64,000 bases of DNA from CAWGYT01 sp963826795 (GTDB taxonomy: Bacteria > Planctomycetota > Planctomycetia > Pirellulales > Pirellulaceae): the NCBI GenBank assembly GCA_963826795.1, contig CAWGYT010000030.1:5379-69378 (forward strand), written 5' to 3'. A program made the position numbers and the translations under genes. The notes beneath the pieces were generated by a model, which did no database searches, had not been told where the DNA came from, and was given only the letters and a program-made list of their open reading frames with translations. The first letter of the stretch is position 1; each line of letters starts with the position of its first letter. Shown here piece by piece: positions 36,451 to 45,871 of this stretch.

Positions 36451-37428
36451 TCACAGGCCCAGCGTCTCGGCGGTAACGAGGTCGACGGGTGTTTCGACAT
36501 CGTTCGGCACTGCACTCGGATCAGCCAACATCGTGAGGGCGGCTTCGATTCCGAACACTGCCAGCAGATCGCCGTGCTGGTCGGCGGTGGCCAGGACCTT
36601 TCCTTCGCGGATGGCTGTTTGAATGGCCGAGATGTTATCAAAGCCCACGATCAGAATCTCGCCGGCCCGGCCCGCGCTTTTGACGGCGGCGATCGCCCCC
36701 AGGGCCATGCTGTCATTCGCGGCGAGGACCGCCTTGATCTCGGAATGCTCGCTGAGCATTGACGCCGCGATCGTGTTGGCTTTGCTCATTTCCCATTCGG
36801 CGGACTGGCTGTCAGCGATGTGGATTCCCGCCTGCCGCATCGCCGCTGCAAACCCTTCACGTCGTTGGACTCCATTGTACGAAGTGCGGATGCCTTCCAA
36901 GATCGCGACGGCATCGCCGGGAGTCAGCTTCGAAGCCAGGTAGTCGCCCACCTGCTTGGCTCCCGCTCGATTGTCGGGTCCGACGAAGGGGATCGTGATC
37001 TTTTCTTGCTGCAGCACGTCGGCATCGAGTCGGTTGTCGATGTTCACGATCACGATACCCGCTTGCTGAGCTCGCCGCAGAGCGGGCACGAGGGCTTTCG
37101 AGTCGGCTGGCGCGATCACAATCGCATCGACACCCATGGCAACCATTTCCTCAACCAACGCGACTTGGCGGCTTAAGTCACGCTCGTCCTTGATGCCATT
37201 GACGATCAGCTCGTACTGATCCAGGTGGCTGAGATGGTGTTCCTTGGCTCCCTCGGCCATGGTTGAAAAAAACTCGTTCGCCAGGGACTTCATGATGAGG
37301 GCCACCCGCGGCTTGCCGATTTGGTGCGGGCGGTCGGAAGCCGCCCGCTCGGACTCCTGCGAAGGTGTCGAACTGCCTGACGTGCAGCCGAGGAGCAGCA
37401 GTGCGAAGCAGGGAAGCAGACGTCTCAT
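36451..37428 (-). CDS. rbsB: Ribose-type sugar-binding lipoprotein (RbsB family)
   Basis: 325 residues. Lipoprotein signal MRRLLPCFALLLLGC with Cys15 as the lipidation site, a Ser-rich linker, then a periplasmic binding protein type I fold: RVALIMKSLANEFFSTMAEGAKE, DLSRQVALVEEMVAMGVDAIVIAPADSKALVPALRRAQQAGI, VNIDNRLD, GPDNRAGAKQVGDYLA, AVLAANDSMALGAIAAVKSAG, ILIVGFDN. It delivers ribose or a related pentose or nucleoside-derived sugar to the permease. The start codon overlaps the rbsK stop by 4 bp (ATGA) and the stop overlaps a possible rbsC GTG, a tight operon. Confidence 0.94.
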   Translation of the reverse strand: MRRLLPCFALLLLGCTSGSSTPSQESERAASDRPHQIGKPRVALIMKSLANEFFSTMAEGAKEHHLSHLDQYELIVNGIKDERDLSRQVALVEEMVAMGVDAIVIAPADSKALVPALRRAQQAGIVIVNIDNRLDADVLQQEKITIPFVGPDNRAGAKQVGDYLASKLTPGDAVAILEGIRTSYNGVQRREGFAAAMRQAGIHIADSQSAEWEMSKANTIAASMLSEHSEIKAVLAANDSMALGAIAAVKSAGRAGEILIVGFDNISAIQTAIREGKVLATADQHGDLLAVFGIEAALTMLADPSAVPNDVETPVDLVTAETLGL

Positions 37429-38357
37429 GATGGAATCCTTCCAAGCTGTTGGATTTCGTCTCGTGTCGCCATCCCAGGTTGCGCTCCTTCGCGAGTTGCG
37501 GCAAGTGCGCCGGCAGCATTTGCCAGCCGCACGGCCGTTGCGAGGTCGGCTTCTTCTGCCCAGAAGACGGCCAATGCCCCGGCGAAGGCGTCCCCCGCGG
37601 CGGTTGTATCAACGGCCGTGACCGGGAAGGACGCAATTATTTCCGATTTCTCTTCGTTCAACAAGAAAGTCCCGCGGGGTCCCAGCGTGAGGGCCACATT
37701 GCGTGCGCCCCGCCGATGCAACTCGCGTGCGGTCAATTCGACCTGATCCACGCGATCGCCGCCGATTCCCACGATCGCCGCCGCCTCGGTCTCGTTGGGG
37801 CAGATCAAATCGACGTCCAGTAGCGGCGCAGGACAGGCGGCCGGGGCCGGTGCCGGGTCGAGAATGATTCGCACCTTGGCGGCCCGGGCGATTTCGAGTG
37901 CGGCCAGGACCGTGGAAAGGGGCACTTCCAGTTGGACCAGCAAGACGTCACTCGCTTCGATCACGGCCTGCGCCGCCTGAACATCGGCGACGCTCAGCCG
38001 GGCGTTCGCGTTGGGCACGACGAGGATCGAGTTTTGCCCACTCCGCTCAACCGCGACAACGGCCAGTCCGCTGGCACAATCTTCAGTCGCCAAAATCGAT
38101 TCGCAGTTGATCCCTTCCCGCTGGAGGTTCGCCACCAAGCGACTGGAAAACGCGTCGTCGCCAACGCGACCGATCAGGCTGACGTCGCCCCCGGCGCGCG
38201 CCGCGGCGACGGCCTGGTTGGCGCCCTTTCCCCCGCAAATCTCCCGCGACGTTTCGGCCAGTCGCGTCTCGCCTGGGCGAGGAAGCACGTCGCATCGAAC
38301 GACCAGATCCATGTTGATCGAGCCCAGAACGGTGATGCGAGGCGCGCGAGGGTTCAT
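37425..38357 (-). CDS. rbsK: Ribokinase
   Basis: 310 residues, PfkB family. Substrate motif LGSINMDLVVR (11-21), GGKGANQAVAAARAG (42-56), anion hole and catalytic base in DTTAAGDAFAGAL (Asp250, Asp256), where DTxGAGD is the usual form. ATP-binding region LICPNETEA and LTLGPRGTFL. It phosphorylates ribose to ribose 5-phosphate, feeding the pentose phosphate pathway. It is placed 14 bp after a nucleoside hydrolase gene and overlaps rbsB by 4 bp, so ribose freed from nucleosides would be phosphorylated on entry. Confidence 0.95.
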   Translation of the reverse strand: MNPRAPRITVLGSINMDLVVRCDVLPRPGETRLAETSREICGGKGANQAVAAARAGGDVSLIGRVGDDAFSSRLVANLQREGINCESILATEDCASGLAVVAVERSGQNSILVVPNANARLSVADVQAAQAVIEASDVLLVQLEVPLSTVLAALEIARAAKVRIILDPAPAPAACPAPLLDVDLICPNETEAAAIVGIGGDRVDQVELTARELHRRGARNVALTLGPRGTFLLNEEKSEIIASFPVTAVDTTAAGDAFAGALAVFWAEEADLATAVRLANAAGALAATREGAQPGMATRDEIQQLGRIPS

Positions 38358-38371
38358 CGCTTGGCCTTGAG

Positions 38372-39430
38372 TTATTGAGCGACGCCTGAATCTCGCACCT
38401 TCAGGGGCGGTTGGCTCGAGAGCAACTGCAGCGACTCCAACGTGCGGCGTTTGTCCTCGTTGATCACTAAAATGCGATCTCGACCCTCGGCGGCTTCCAC
38501 AAACGTTGTCAGTCCGTTGTCAGCGACGGTCACTCGGCCAGGCTGCGAGACGCCGAAGTAGGCTCGGTCGGGGCGGATCGCGTAGAGCACACTGGTCAAG
38601 TCCCACGTCGGGCGATCATGAGGTGGCGGGCTGTAACGGACGTAGGCTTCGGCCAGCGGATGATGCGTCACGTAGGCGAAGTCGCGCTCGATGCTCTGGT
38701 GAGGATAGGCAAGTGCCAAGCCGATTTCAAAGCCACTCCAGACGATCGGCGTGGGCCACTCTGCGGCAAGCTTCTGGGCGGACGCGACGTCCATCACAAT
38801 ATTGTATTCCCTGTGGTCGTAAGGTTGCCCCTGATCACCGATGATCTGCGTGAAGGCGCCCGCCATGATCGACAGCAGACGGACCTTGCGTCGGACCAGA
38901 TCGATCCCTGCCAGCGGGCTGTGGCCATCCGGCTTGGATTTGAGCAAGTCGGCCAAATTCGTCGAGAACCCGACCTGAGCGATCACGACGGACGCGTCAT
39001 CGGCGCCCGCCAGGGTCGCGCGAAGCACATCGACCGCCGGCGGCGCCTCAGTGCCCGAGAGCAAATCGTGCGGATAGCGCAGCTGGCCCTGATCCCGCTC
39101 GTTGGCCAAGCCCAGGAACTTCCCCACCTCGTTGGTGACACCGCTTCGGCAGACGCCGATCGGTATGTCGCCTCGACCGTAAAACGTGTTGACCGCATCG
39201 ACGAACGGGGCGGCAAGCTCGTGGTCCTTGGTGATCGTCACGGCCAAGAGTCGGCATTCCGCGCGAGATTGCAGCGCATGGATCACGCCCAACGCTAGCG
39301 CATCGTCGACGTCATTGCCGATGTCCGTATCAAAAATCAGCGGAATCGGTCGTGTCGGTTCGACGGCGAACAACGTCGCGCCGCTCCACAGCAAACCCAC
39401 TGCGGCAGCAACCCAGTAGCACGCCTTCAT
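38372..39430 (-). CDS. Exported nucleoside hydrolase
   Basis: 352 residues. Signal peptide (YWVAAAVGLLWSGATLFAVEP). Nucleoside hydrolase motif IPLIFDTDIGNDVDDALALG with the calcium-binding Asp cluster, a family middle region (VVIAQVGFSTNLADLLKSKPD; RLLSIMAGAF) and the distal metal Asp in YDHREYNIVMDVASAQKL. It cleaves the N-glycosidic bond of ribonucleosides to base and ribose, here probably in the periplasm. It heads the rbsK-rbsB-rbsC cluster, which could import and phosphorylate the product. The gap to the LamG gene upstream is only 39 bp. Confidence 0.93.
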   Translation of the reverse strand: MKACYWVAAAVGLLWSGATLFAVEPTRPIPLIFDTDIGNDVDDALALGVIHALQSRAECRLLAVTITKDHELAAPFVDAVNTFYGRGDIPIGVCRSGVTNEVGKFLGLANERDQGQLRYPHDLLSGTEAPPAVDVLRATLAGADDASVVIAQVGFSTNLADLLKSKPDGHSPLAGIDLVRRKVRLLSIMAGAFTQIIGDQGQPYDHREYNIVMDVASAQKLAAEWPTPIVWSGFEIGLALAYPHQSIERDFAYVTHHPLAEAYVRYSPPPHDRPTWDLTSVLYAIRPDRAYFGVSQPGRVTVADNGLTTFVEAAEGRDRILVINEDKRRTLESLQLLSSQPPLKVRDSGVAQ

Positions 39431-39469
39431 CGGAAGTACCTTCGGTCGAGGGGGCAGATTCGGGCACTC

Positions 39470-41437
39470 CTACCGCCGAGACCTTCGTGACGGCACGGAG
39501 ATCAGGATGCCGAGAGTGAGCAGCACGAACCCGACGGGTTCGGGAACCGCGTTTATAGCAGGCCTCACTCCTTCTTCGTATCCGCCATCCTGGAATGCCT
39601 CGACTAAGTCGGAACTGTCGAATTGCATGTCGCCAGTCCAATCGCCCGTCGCCCAAGTAGCCGGCTCACCGGTTTCGTACGTGCCGGCCTGAAAGACATC
39701 CACCAGGTCGGACGAGTTGAACTCTCCGTCCAAATCGGCGTCGCCCATCCAGGTGTGCTTGTATTGCTTGACCCAGATCGTGCGATCCGCCAAGTCAACT
39801 ACGCCATCGCCGTTTTCGTCGAACGGCTGCAGCGGACCATTGTCCTTAATGGCCTGGCTTTGAAGATCCAAGTCGGCGACCGTCAATTGACCGTCTTCAT
39901 TATAGTCACCCGCACCGCCCAGGTTGATCGCATCCGGTCCGGCTAGAAAATTACCGTACACCTCGCCTGGCGTGAGCGGATAGCTGTAGAGACGGAATTC
40001 GTCGTAGCTCCCAACGTACATCGTGTCGCCCCATTGTGAGCGACCCAACCAATTGTTCACGTCGTCCATTTCGGACAGCTCGAAGTGGAGATCGTTCTCC
40101 CCGACGAGCTCGCCGTCGACGTACATCGAAACGACGGCCTCGTCGCCATTCCAGACAACGGTCACGAGCTTCTCCTCGCCCGGTGCCAACGTCGACGTAT
40201 CCTCAACGATCCGCTCGTTGGCCTCAGGCCCCAACCGATAGCCGAGCCGCGTCGAGGTATTGCCGCCAAAGGGTGACAAGAAGATGTAGGTGCTGTTTGG
40301 GGCTCCTCCCGACGTGTCCTCGCCCGCGTCGCTATTGCCGAAGTCGAAGACGCGCTGCCACCAACCGGGCGAAGTGCCGTCCCAGGTGGTCCAGGCTTCG
40401 AACGTCGCGTTGGATCCCAAGCCAGAAATGATTCCGTTGGGAAGATCAACGTAATCGCCGTCTTCATTGTTCGAGTTTTCGACGCCCGTATTGCCCAGGA
40501 CGACGGCGCCGCCAGAATACGCCGCATTTCCCGTGTTGTTGACCAAGGTGCCATTCGCGCCACTCACGGAGTCGTCCGCGTTGCCATCGAAGCTATATCG
40601 ATGAACTGGCCCCGATGAGAGCGGAGTGGGAGTCGGCATCGACTTCGGGGGACTGACGAAGATTGACTTCTCTTCATCGTAGTTGGCTTGAATCTGAGCG
40701 TCCGTGAGGACTTCGTCATGGATACGGACGCGCCCGATGGCGAGCGTTCCCCGAATTCCCGCTGTCAAATCGAAGTCATTGTCCCACTGCGAGGCGATGG
40801 CAATCGGCGGCAATTCGTACGTGTTCAGCTCGATGCCAAAGTCCTCCAACACGTTCTCCTCGTTCCACAACACGCCATCCGAGTAGACGCGCGTCGTATC
40901 CTCATCAAACGTATAGACCAAGTGGTGCCATTGGTTCGCCTCCGGCGCACCGCCCGTCCAGCTATTGTCGATCCATCCGATATCCGGCCCACCTCCACCC
41001 CAGTGGCCCACGGCGCCCCATTCACCTCGAAACCCGTAGTTAAAGGACATGTTAGTACCGTCCGGGCCACCGCGATGCCCCCACGACACGAGTGTCTCTT
41101 CCTGGCTAATCATGGGATTCAGCGCCCAGACCTCGATCGACCTTGTTGGACTGGGGCCGGTCAGCCCGAGCGGAGCCGAATCCAGGCCCATGAAAGCCGA
41201 TGCTCCGTCAAAAAAAATCGCCGGAGTCGTTTCGACGAAACCTTTCGTCGGCGTCCCGACGGCCTCGAAATCGGTATACGTCCCAGCATTCGACCACATC
41301 GGGTCTCCGTCTCCGTACGTCGCGGCGTCGAGGTCGACGAACAACTCGCCAGCAATTTCGATCGCCGCAAGCGGATAAGTCGCAAGGCATAGCACGATCA
41401 GGCTCACCACGCTGCGAAAAATATCAACACGTTTCAT
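39470..41437 (-). CDS. Secreted LamG / dockerin-like / PEP-CTERM protein
   Basis: 655 residues from ATG 41437 (MKRVDIFRSVVSLIVLCLATYPLAA, signal peptide). Two concanavalin A-like LamG domains (about 30-265 and 285-500, for example NQWHHLVYTFDEDTTRVYSDGVLW and FEAWTTWDGTSPGWWQRVFDFG). Dockerin/EF-hand-like repeats follow: GDYNEDGQLTVADLDL, DENGDGVVDLADRT, GDADLDGEFNSSDLVDVF, GDWTGDMQFDSSDLVEAF. It ends in a PEP-CTERM sorting signal: VPEP, hydrophobic GFVLLTLGILISVP, basic SRRSRR. It is exported and processed by an exosortase encoded elsewhere. The role is probably binding of carbohydrate or cell-surface glycan. Confidence 0.92.
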   Translation of the reverse strand: MKRVDIFRSVVSLIVLCLATYPLAAIEIAGELFVDLDAATYGDGDPMWSNAGTYTDFEAVGTPTKGFVETTPAIFFDGASAFMGLDSAPLGLTGPSPTRSIEVWALNPMISQEETLVSWGHRGGPDGTNMSFNYGFRGEWGAVGHWGGGGPDIGWIDNSWTGGAPEANQWHHLVYTFDEDTTRVYSDGVLWNEENVLEDFGIELNTYELPPIAIASQWDNDFDLTAGIRGTLAIGRVRIHDEVLTDAQIQANYDEEKSIFVSPPKSMPTPTPLSSGPVHRYSFDGNADDSVSGANGTLVNNTGNAAYSGGAVVLGNTGVENSNNEDGDYVDLPNGIISGLGSNATFEAWTTWDGTSPGWWQRVFDFGNSDAGEDTSGGAPNSTYIFLSPFGGNTSTRLGYRLGPEANERIVEDTSTLAPGEEKLVTVVWNGDEAVVSMYVDGELVGENDLHFELSEMDDVNNWLGRSQWGDTMYVGSYDEFRLYSYPLTPGEVYGNFLAGPDAINLGGAGDYNEDGQLTVADLDLQSQAIKDNGPLQPFDENGDGVVDLADRTIWVKQYKHTWMGDADLDGEFNSSDLVDVFQAGTYETGEPATWATGDWTGDMQFDSSDLVEAFQDGGYEEGVRPAINAVPEPVGFVLLTLGILISVPSRRSRR

Positions 41438-41674
41438 ATCCGCCCTCATGTTTGCCGGAGTCCACCTTGATTTGGATAATCTCGAGCCAGTTCGAACACG
41501 GCGGTCCGTTTCGCTCCGGCATTTGAGCGAGAAATTCGCCGCTCGAATCGTGTCTCGTTACCGTTCCCCGGACACTGTTTCGAGCATGAGGATACGCGAA
41601 CGGATGCGAGATTGCAAGTTTTGCAGCGTGGGCAGGCCCTTTCGGTCATTCCGTCAACGCTCGACCGTGTTTAG

Positions 41675-42400
41675 CCCTCACCCGCCCGGTCCCCGCGAGC
41701 GGGTCCCGAGCGACCTCTCCCGGCCTCGGGAGAGGTGACAACATGGTGTCCCTTCTCCCCAGCGCGGGAGAAGGTGGCCGCAGGCCGGATGAGGGGGCAA
41801 GCGTTGGCCGGGTCTCAACCCTCACCCGCCCGGTCCCCGCGAGCGGGTCCCGAGCGACCTCTCCCGGCCTCGGGAGAGGTGACACGATGGTGTCCCTTCT
41901 CCCCAGCGCGGGAGAAGGTGGCCGCAGGCCGGATGAGGGGGCAAGCGTTGGCCGGGTCTCAACCCTCACCCGCCCGGTCCCCGCGAGCGGGTCCCGAGCG
42001 ACCTCTCCCGGCCTCGGGAGAGGTGACACGATCTTGTCCCTTCTCCCCAACGCGGGAGAAGGTGGCCGCAGGCCGGATGAGGGGGTCCCGTGCCCTCCCA
42101 GATGCTCAACCCTCACCCGCCCGGTCCCCGCGAGCGGGTCCCGAGCGACCTCTCCCGGCCTCGGGAGAGGTGACATGATCTTGTCCCTTCTCCCCAGCGC
42201 GGGAGAAGGTGGCCGCAGGCCGGATGAGGGGGTCCCGTGCCCTCCCAGATGCTCAACCCTCACCCGCCCGGTCCCCGCGAGCGGGTCCCGAGCGACCTCT
42301 CCCGGCCTCGGGAGAGGTGACAACATGGTGTCCCTTCTCCCCAGCGCGGGAGAAGGTGGCCGCAGGCCGGATGAGGGGGCCGGGGCAGGGGCCGGGGCCG
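41675..42400. repeat. Five-copy array of a 144-147 bp intergenic repeat
   Basis: Unit starts (CCCTCACCCGCCCGGTCC) at 41675, 41819, 41963, 42110 and 42257. Each unit holds three hairpins: GGTCCCCGCGAGCGGGTCC, CCTCTCCCGGCCTCGGGAGAGG and CTTCTCCCCAGCGCGGGAGAAG, then GGCCGCAGGCCGGATGAGGGGG. It fills the gap between two minus-strand genes. Single copies or fragments occur at 2.6, 55.2, 55.6 and 63.7 kb. The 900-residue plus-strand frame across it is antisense translation of the array and the SdrD-like gene. Confidence 0.95.
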
Positions 42401-42420
42401 GGGCCGGGGCGGGGGCGGGA
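42378..42420 (+). repeat. GGGGCC-rich simple repeat
   Basis: About six imperfect GGGGCC/GGGGCG units directly after the last 147-bp unit and 13 bp from the stop codon of the dockerin gene. The four or more G-runs could form a G-quadruplex on the plus strand. Confidence 0.85.
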
Positions 42421-42432
42421 GTGCGCCGCGAT

Positions 42433-44985
42433 TCAAGCCACCCAAGCACCCTTGCGTCGCGGCGCCTGCTCATCAGCCAAGGCCGCGTCCACGGCGGCCG
42501 CCGCGAGACCGCGGGCTCCGACGACATAGCCGCCGTCGCTGAACGCCACGACCAGGTCGCTCGAATCGAAATCGCCGTCGGCATCCCAATCGCCTTCGGC
42601 CCACCCGGAGTTATTTTCGATCCCGTCCTCATACTCGCCCGCGGCGAAGACTTGGACCAGGTCGCTCGAATCAAAACGGCGGTCAAGATTCGCGTCACCA
42701 AAGTCGGTCTCGAGGACGTCCTTGATCATCGCGATCCAATCACGCAGATCGACTCGTCCGTCGCCGGAGAGATCGAACTTCGGATCCATATCGAACTGTC
42801 GAATCGCCGTTCCCAGCAGGTCGATGTCCGCGGCGTCGACATCGCCATCGTGGTCAAAATCCCCCAGCAGTTCCTGGGGACGGTTGCCAAAGTCGATGCC
42901 TCGCAGACGGTCACCCGGTTGCAAGGTGAAGAAATAGGGCTCGCTGATGGGATAAGGCGCCAGGATGTTCCGTTCGGGCGGGAAGGTTCGAACCTGACCG
43001 TCCGGCAACACCTCGGTGATCAGGTGCTGACCCGGGCGGAGGTCCGTCAGCCAATAGCGACCTGTTTCGTCAATCGCCGTCTTGGGGTCGTCGTCCATCG
43101 TGATCGTGAACGGTTCGTCGGGATCCAATCGGCGGTTGAAGTTCAGGTCCGAGTAAATCGTGATTCCTGCCAAGCCGGGTTCACGGCTCTCGCGGCTCCC
43201 GTTGCCGTTACGGTCAAGCCACTTCGTGCCTTGCACCTGGGCCGGATCAACCAGTCGATTGCCGAAGTCGATTCCGTCGACGGTTTCGCCAGAGTTCAAG
43301 AACACGAGATGCTGACCCCCGTAGGCGATCGGGCGGCTGGGGAGCACGCTTGCCTGCGGTGGTGGGTCGTTCGGCACGCGGGGAAAGGTCTGTTCGTATC
43401 CGGCGGGGACCACTTCGCGGATCGAGATGTATCCGGGGCGGATGTTCTCCAGGGAATAGCGACCGGACTCGTCGACGCGCGTGTTCAAGTCATCTCGCAT
43501 TGTGACGGCGCGGGGTTCGTCGGCGTCCAACCGCCCGTTGAAGTTCCGATCGACATAGATCGTGACACCGGGAAGTCCCGGCTCATGATCTTCGCGTCGT
43601 CCGTTCCCGTTGCGATCCAGCCATTTCAGGCCCTGGATCGTACCTGGCTGAACGGGTCGATTACCGAAATCCACGCCGTCCACTTGTTGGCCAGGTCGGA
43701 CTGTCACCACGTGGCTCGCTCCGAGCGGCAGTGGTCCCGGCGGCGGCAGGGGATCGACCAAGATCAATTGCGGATATGTTTGCATCGAACCATCGGGCAC
43801 GATCTCGCGAACTGCGTACGTTCCCGGCTCGACATCGTCGAATCGATACCTACCCGCCTCGTCAAAGTCGGTCTGCGGGTCATCGCGTTGTGTGAGCGTC
43901 CGAGGCTCGTCTCGATCGGGCAAATTGTTGCGATTGAGATCCAAGTAGATCGTGACGCCGGCCAGTCCAGGTTCCCTCGGGTCTCGCTCGGCATTCCCGT
44001 TGGCATCCAGCCACTTGGTCCCCTGGATGGAACCCGTCGTGGGCCGGACTCGTTGGTTCCCAAAATTCAGACCATCGACGCTTTGGCCTGCCGACAGCAC
44101 GACGGTGTGTGCTCCGCCGCTGCGGGGTGCCATGATCAGCACCGGGATCTGAGCGAATGGGTCCTGCGAAAGCGTATCGACAAACTGCAGCGTGAACCGA
44201 TGCGAGTACCCATCGCCCTCAAACGCGACACGGAACTTCGACGAATCACCGCCGCATCCGTTGAGCTGAGGCCCCGTCAGGTTTTCGAGTCGGATCTCCG
44301 GGTCCGAGGCAACGACGTCAACCTGGATGGGTCGAATGCAATAGGGGTGAACCGTCACGCCCACGGCCTCGACATGGCGCTCGCCCGCGGCTAACTTCAA
44401 CACCAATCTTTCAGGATCGACCGTCGCGAAATCGTTGCCCAGCACCTGATCCGATTCGTCCAGAATGGGAGGCTGAATCGGCGGAAACGTTTGCTCGAAA
44501 CCATCCGGGACAACCTCACGGATCAGATACGTTCCGGGCCGAAGTCCGGCGAGGTGATAGAGTCCCGACTCGTCGAAGTCGGTGGCGGGAATGTCGCGCA
44601 TCGATTGCGTCGAGGGCTCGCGCGGATCCAAGACGCCATTGCGGTTCAGATCCGCGTAGATCGTCACGCCGGCCAAGCCGGGTTCGCCCGCATCAAGTTC
44701 GCCATTGCCGTTGACATCGGACCATTTCCGACCATGGACCGAGGCGAGGCGGATCGGCCCCGCTTCGGCGTCGATCGGGGCAGTCTCAATCGGATCGACG
44801 TGAACGGAATCGATGGCCGCAAGCAAGGCGTCGGCGGCAAGCAGTTGCCGTGTCTCAAGCCCTTCCAGGTGCAAGGGCCTCGCCAAGATCCGGGCCGTCG
44901 ACCGCTGCGAGCCGCGCCGAATCGTGGGTCGCCAAGTCCGAGTTGACGGCGGGTTCACGTGTCGCGAAGCAGAGCGTGATGACAT
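42433..44985 (-). CDS. Large surface protein with four SdrD-B-like repeats and dockerin-like C-terminus
   Basis: 850 residues from ATG 44985 (AAAGGGAA upstream). N-terminal planctomycete export/anchor motif HLEGLETRQLLAADA (39-53). Four SdrD B/Cna-B-like beta sandwiches at about 85-165, 325-410, 450-530 and 570-655. Each opens with KWxDxNGNGxxDxxEPGLAGVTIY, contains a Ca-binding-like DLNxNxxxDxxEP, and ends VREVVPDGxxQTFP; they are separated by GQxVDGIDFGNR. The last part has four EF-hand/dockerin repeats (GDFDHDGDVDAADIDLL; DLSGDGRVDLRDW; GDANLDRRFDSSDLVQVF; GDWDADGDFDSSDLVVAF). A calcium-stiffened adhesin or matrix protein is the best guess. It is divergent from the ECF sigma gene. Confidence 0.92.
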   Translation of the reverse strand: MSSRSASRHVNPPSTRTWRPTIRRGSQRSTARILARPLHLEGLETRQLLAADALLAAIDSVHVDPIETAPIDAEAGPIRLASVHGRKWSDVNGNGELDAGEPGLAGVTIYADLNRNGVLDPREPSTQSMRDIPATDFDESGLYHLAGLRPGTYLIREVVPDGFEQTFPPIQPPILDESDQVLGNDFATVDPERLVLKLAAGERHVEAVGVTVHPYCIRPIQVDVVASDPEIRLENLTGPQLNGCGGDSSKFRVAFEGDGYSHRFTLQFVDTLSQDPFAQIPVLIMAPRSGGAHTVVLSAGQSVDGLNFGNQRVRPTTGSIQGTKWLDANGNAERDPREPGLAGVTIYLDLNRNNLPDRDEPRTLTQRDDPQTDFDEAGRYRFDDVEPGTYAVREIVPDGSMQTYPQLILVDPLPPPGPLPLGASHVVTVRPGQQVDGVDFGNRPVQPGTIQGLKWLDRNGNGRREDHEPGLPGVTIYVDRNFNGRLDADEPRAVTMRDDLNTRVDESGRYSLENIRPGYISIREVVPAGYEQTFPRVPNDPPPQASVLPSRPIAYGGQHLVFLNSGETVDGIDFGNRLVDPAQVQGTKWLDRNGNGSRESREPGLAGITIYSDLNFNRRLDPDEPFTITMDDDPKTAIDETGRYWLTDLRPGQHLITEVLPDGQVRTFPPERNILAPYPISEPYFFTLQPGDRLRGIDFGNRPQELLGDFDHDGDVDAADIDLLGTAIRQFDMDPKFDLSGDGRVDLRDWIAMIKDVLETDFGDANLDRRFDSSDLVQVFAAGEYEDGIENNSGWAEGDWDADGDFDSSDLVVAFSDGGYVVGARGLAAAAVDAALADEQAPRRKGAWVA

Positions 44986-45255
44986 GGCAGTTCCCTTTCG
45001 TGGATGCGTTTGCGTATTGTATCTCTGGTCGCTCGAGAAGTGGAAAAGGTCACTCCGGTCCGCCAAAAATCCGCGAGAATTGCCCGCCTCGGGCGGTGCG
45101 GGGCGCGAGTCTCGGGCTGAGTCGGAGACCAATGCTTTGCTCTAAATCTGCAGCCCAATTAAACTTAAGTGGGCCAGTTGGAGGAAAATGCGAAATTCTT
45201 CGCGTTCGCGTGGCGGATGAGCAGCCGCGTTTCGAATACCCCTTGGGGAAAAACC

Positions 45256-45861
45256 ATGAGCCAATGCGATGGGCGTGCCGTGGCCGACCTGTCCGATCGT
45301 TCGCTGTTGCGACGCTTTCGGGCGGGCGAGCACGACGCGGCAACCGAGCTTTACGTTCGTTACGCGAGCCGGCTGCTGGCGCTGGCCAACGCGCACACCT
45401 CCCCGTCGCTTTCGTCCCGATTCGACCCGGAAGACGTCGTCCAATCCGTGTTTCGCACATTCTTTCGCCGGGCCGCCGCGGGACTGTACGATGTTCCACC
45501 CGGTGACCAGCTGTGGCAGCTGTTCCTGGTGATCGCCCTGAACAAGGTTCGCGCGTTGAGTATTCATCATCGAGCCCAGAAGCGGGACGTCACGCGGACC
45601 TCGGGGTCGGCGATCGTCGAAACGTATCCCGGAACGGCCGACGAGGCACCACGACAGGTACTGAAGCTGGTCATGGATGACATCATTAGCCGGCTGCCGG
45701 AGGCGGAGCAAAAAATGATCCGGCTGCGAATCGACGGTTTTGATGTCCGTGAAATTGCCGCCCAAACCGATCGTTCCAAACGGACCGTGGAGCGTGTCCT
45801 GCAGCGGTTCCGACACGAACTCTCCGAACTGATTGAAGACTCGTCCCGACCCGACAACTAG
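45256..45861 (+). CDS. ECF-type RNA polymerase sigma factor
   Basis: 201 residues from ATG 45256, preceded by GGGGAAAAACC; the open frame extends upstream but without coding character. Region 2: SLLRRFRAGEHDAATELYVRYASRLLALA and FDPEDVVQSVFRTFFRR. Region 4: RLPEAEQKMIRLRIDGFDVREIAAQTDRSKRTVERVLQRFRHEL. There is no anti-sigma gene beside it. Instead a Ser/Thr kinase gene starts 10 bp downstream, an arrangement typical of planctomycete ECF sigma factors, so kinase-linked control is likely. Its targets may include the flanking surface-protein genes, but no promoter motif is assigned. Confidence 0.93.
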   Translation: MSQCDGRAVADLSDRSLLRRFRAGEHDAATELYVRYASRLLALANAHTSPSLSSRFDPEDVVQSVFRTFFRRAAAGLYDVPPGDQLWQLFLVIALNKVRALSIHHRAQKRDVTRTSGSAIVETYPGTADEAPRQVLKLVMDDIISRLPEAEQKMIRLRIDGFDVREIAAQTDRSKRTVERVLQRFRHELSELIEDSSRPDN

Positions 45862-45871
45862 CCACGATCCC

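Noticed and set aside
41743..44394. 883-codon plus-strand frame across the repeat array
   Set aside because: Its first part translates the 144-147 bp repeats and the rest is antisense to the SdrD-B/dockerin gene.
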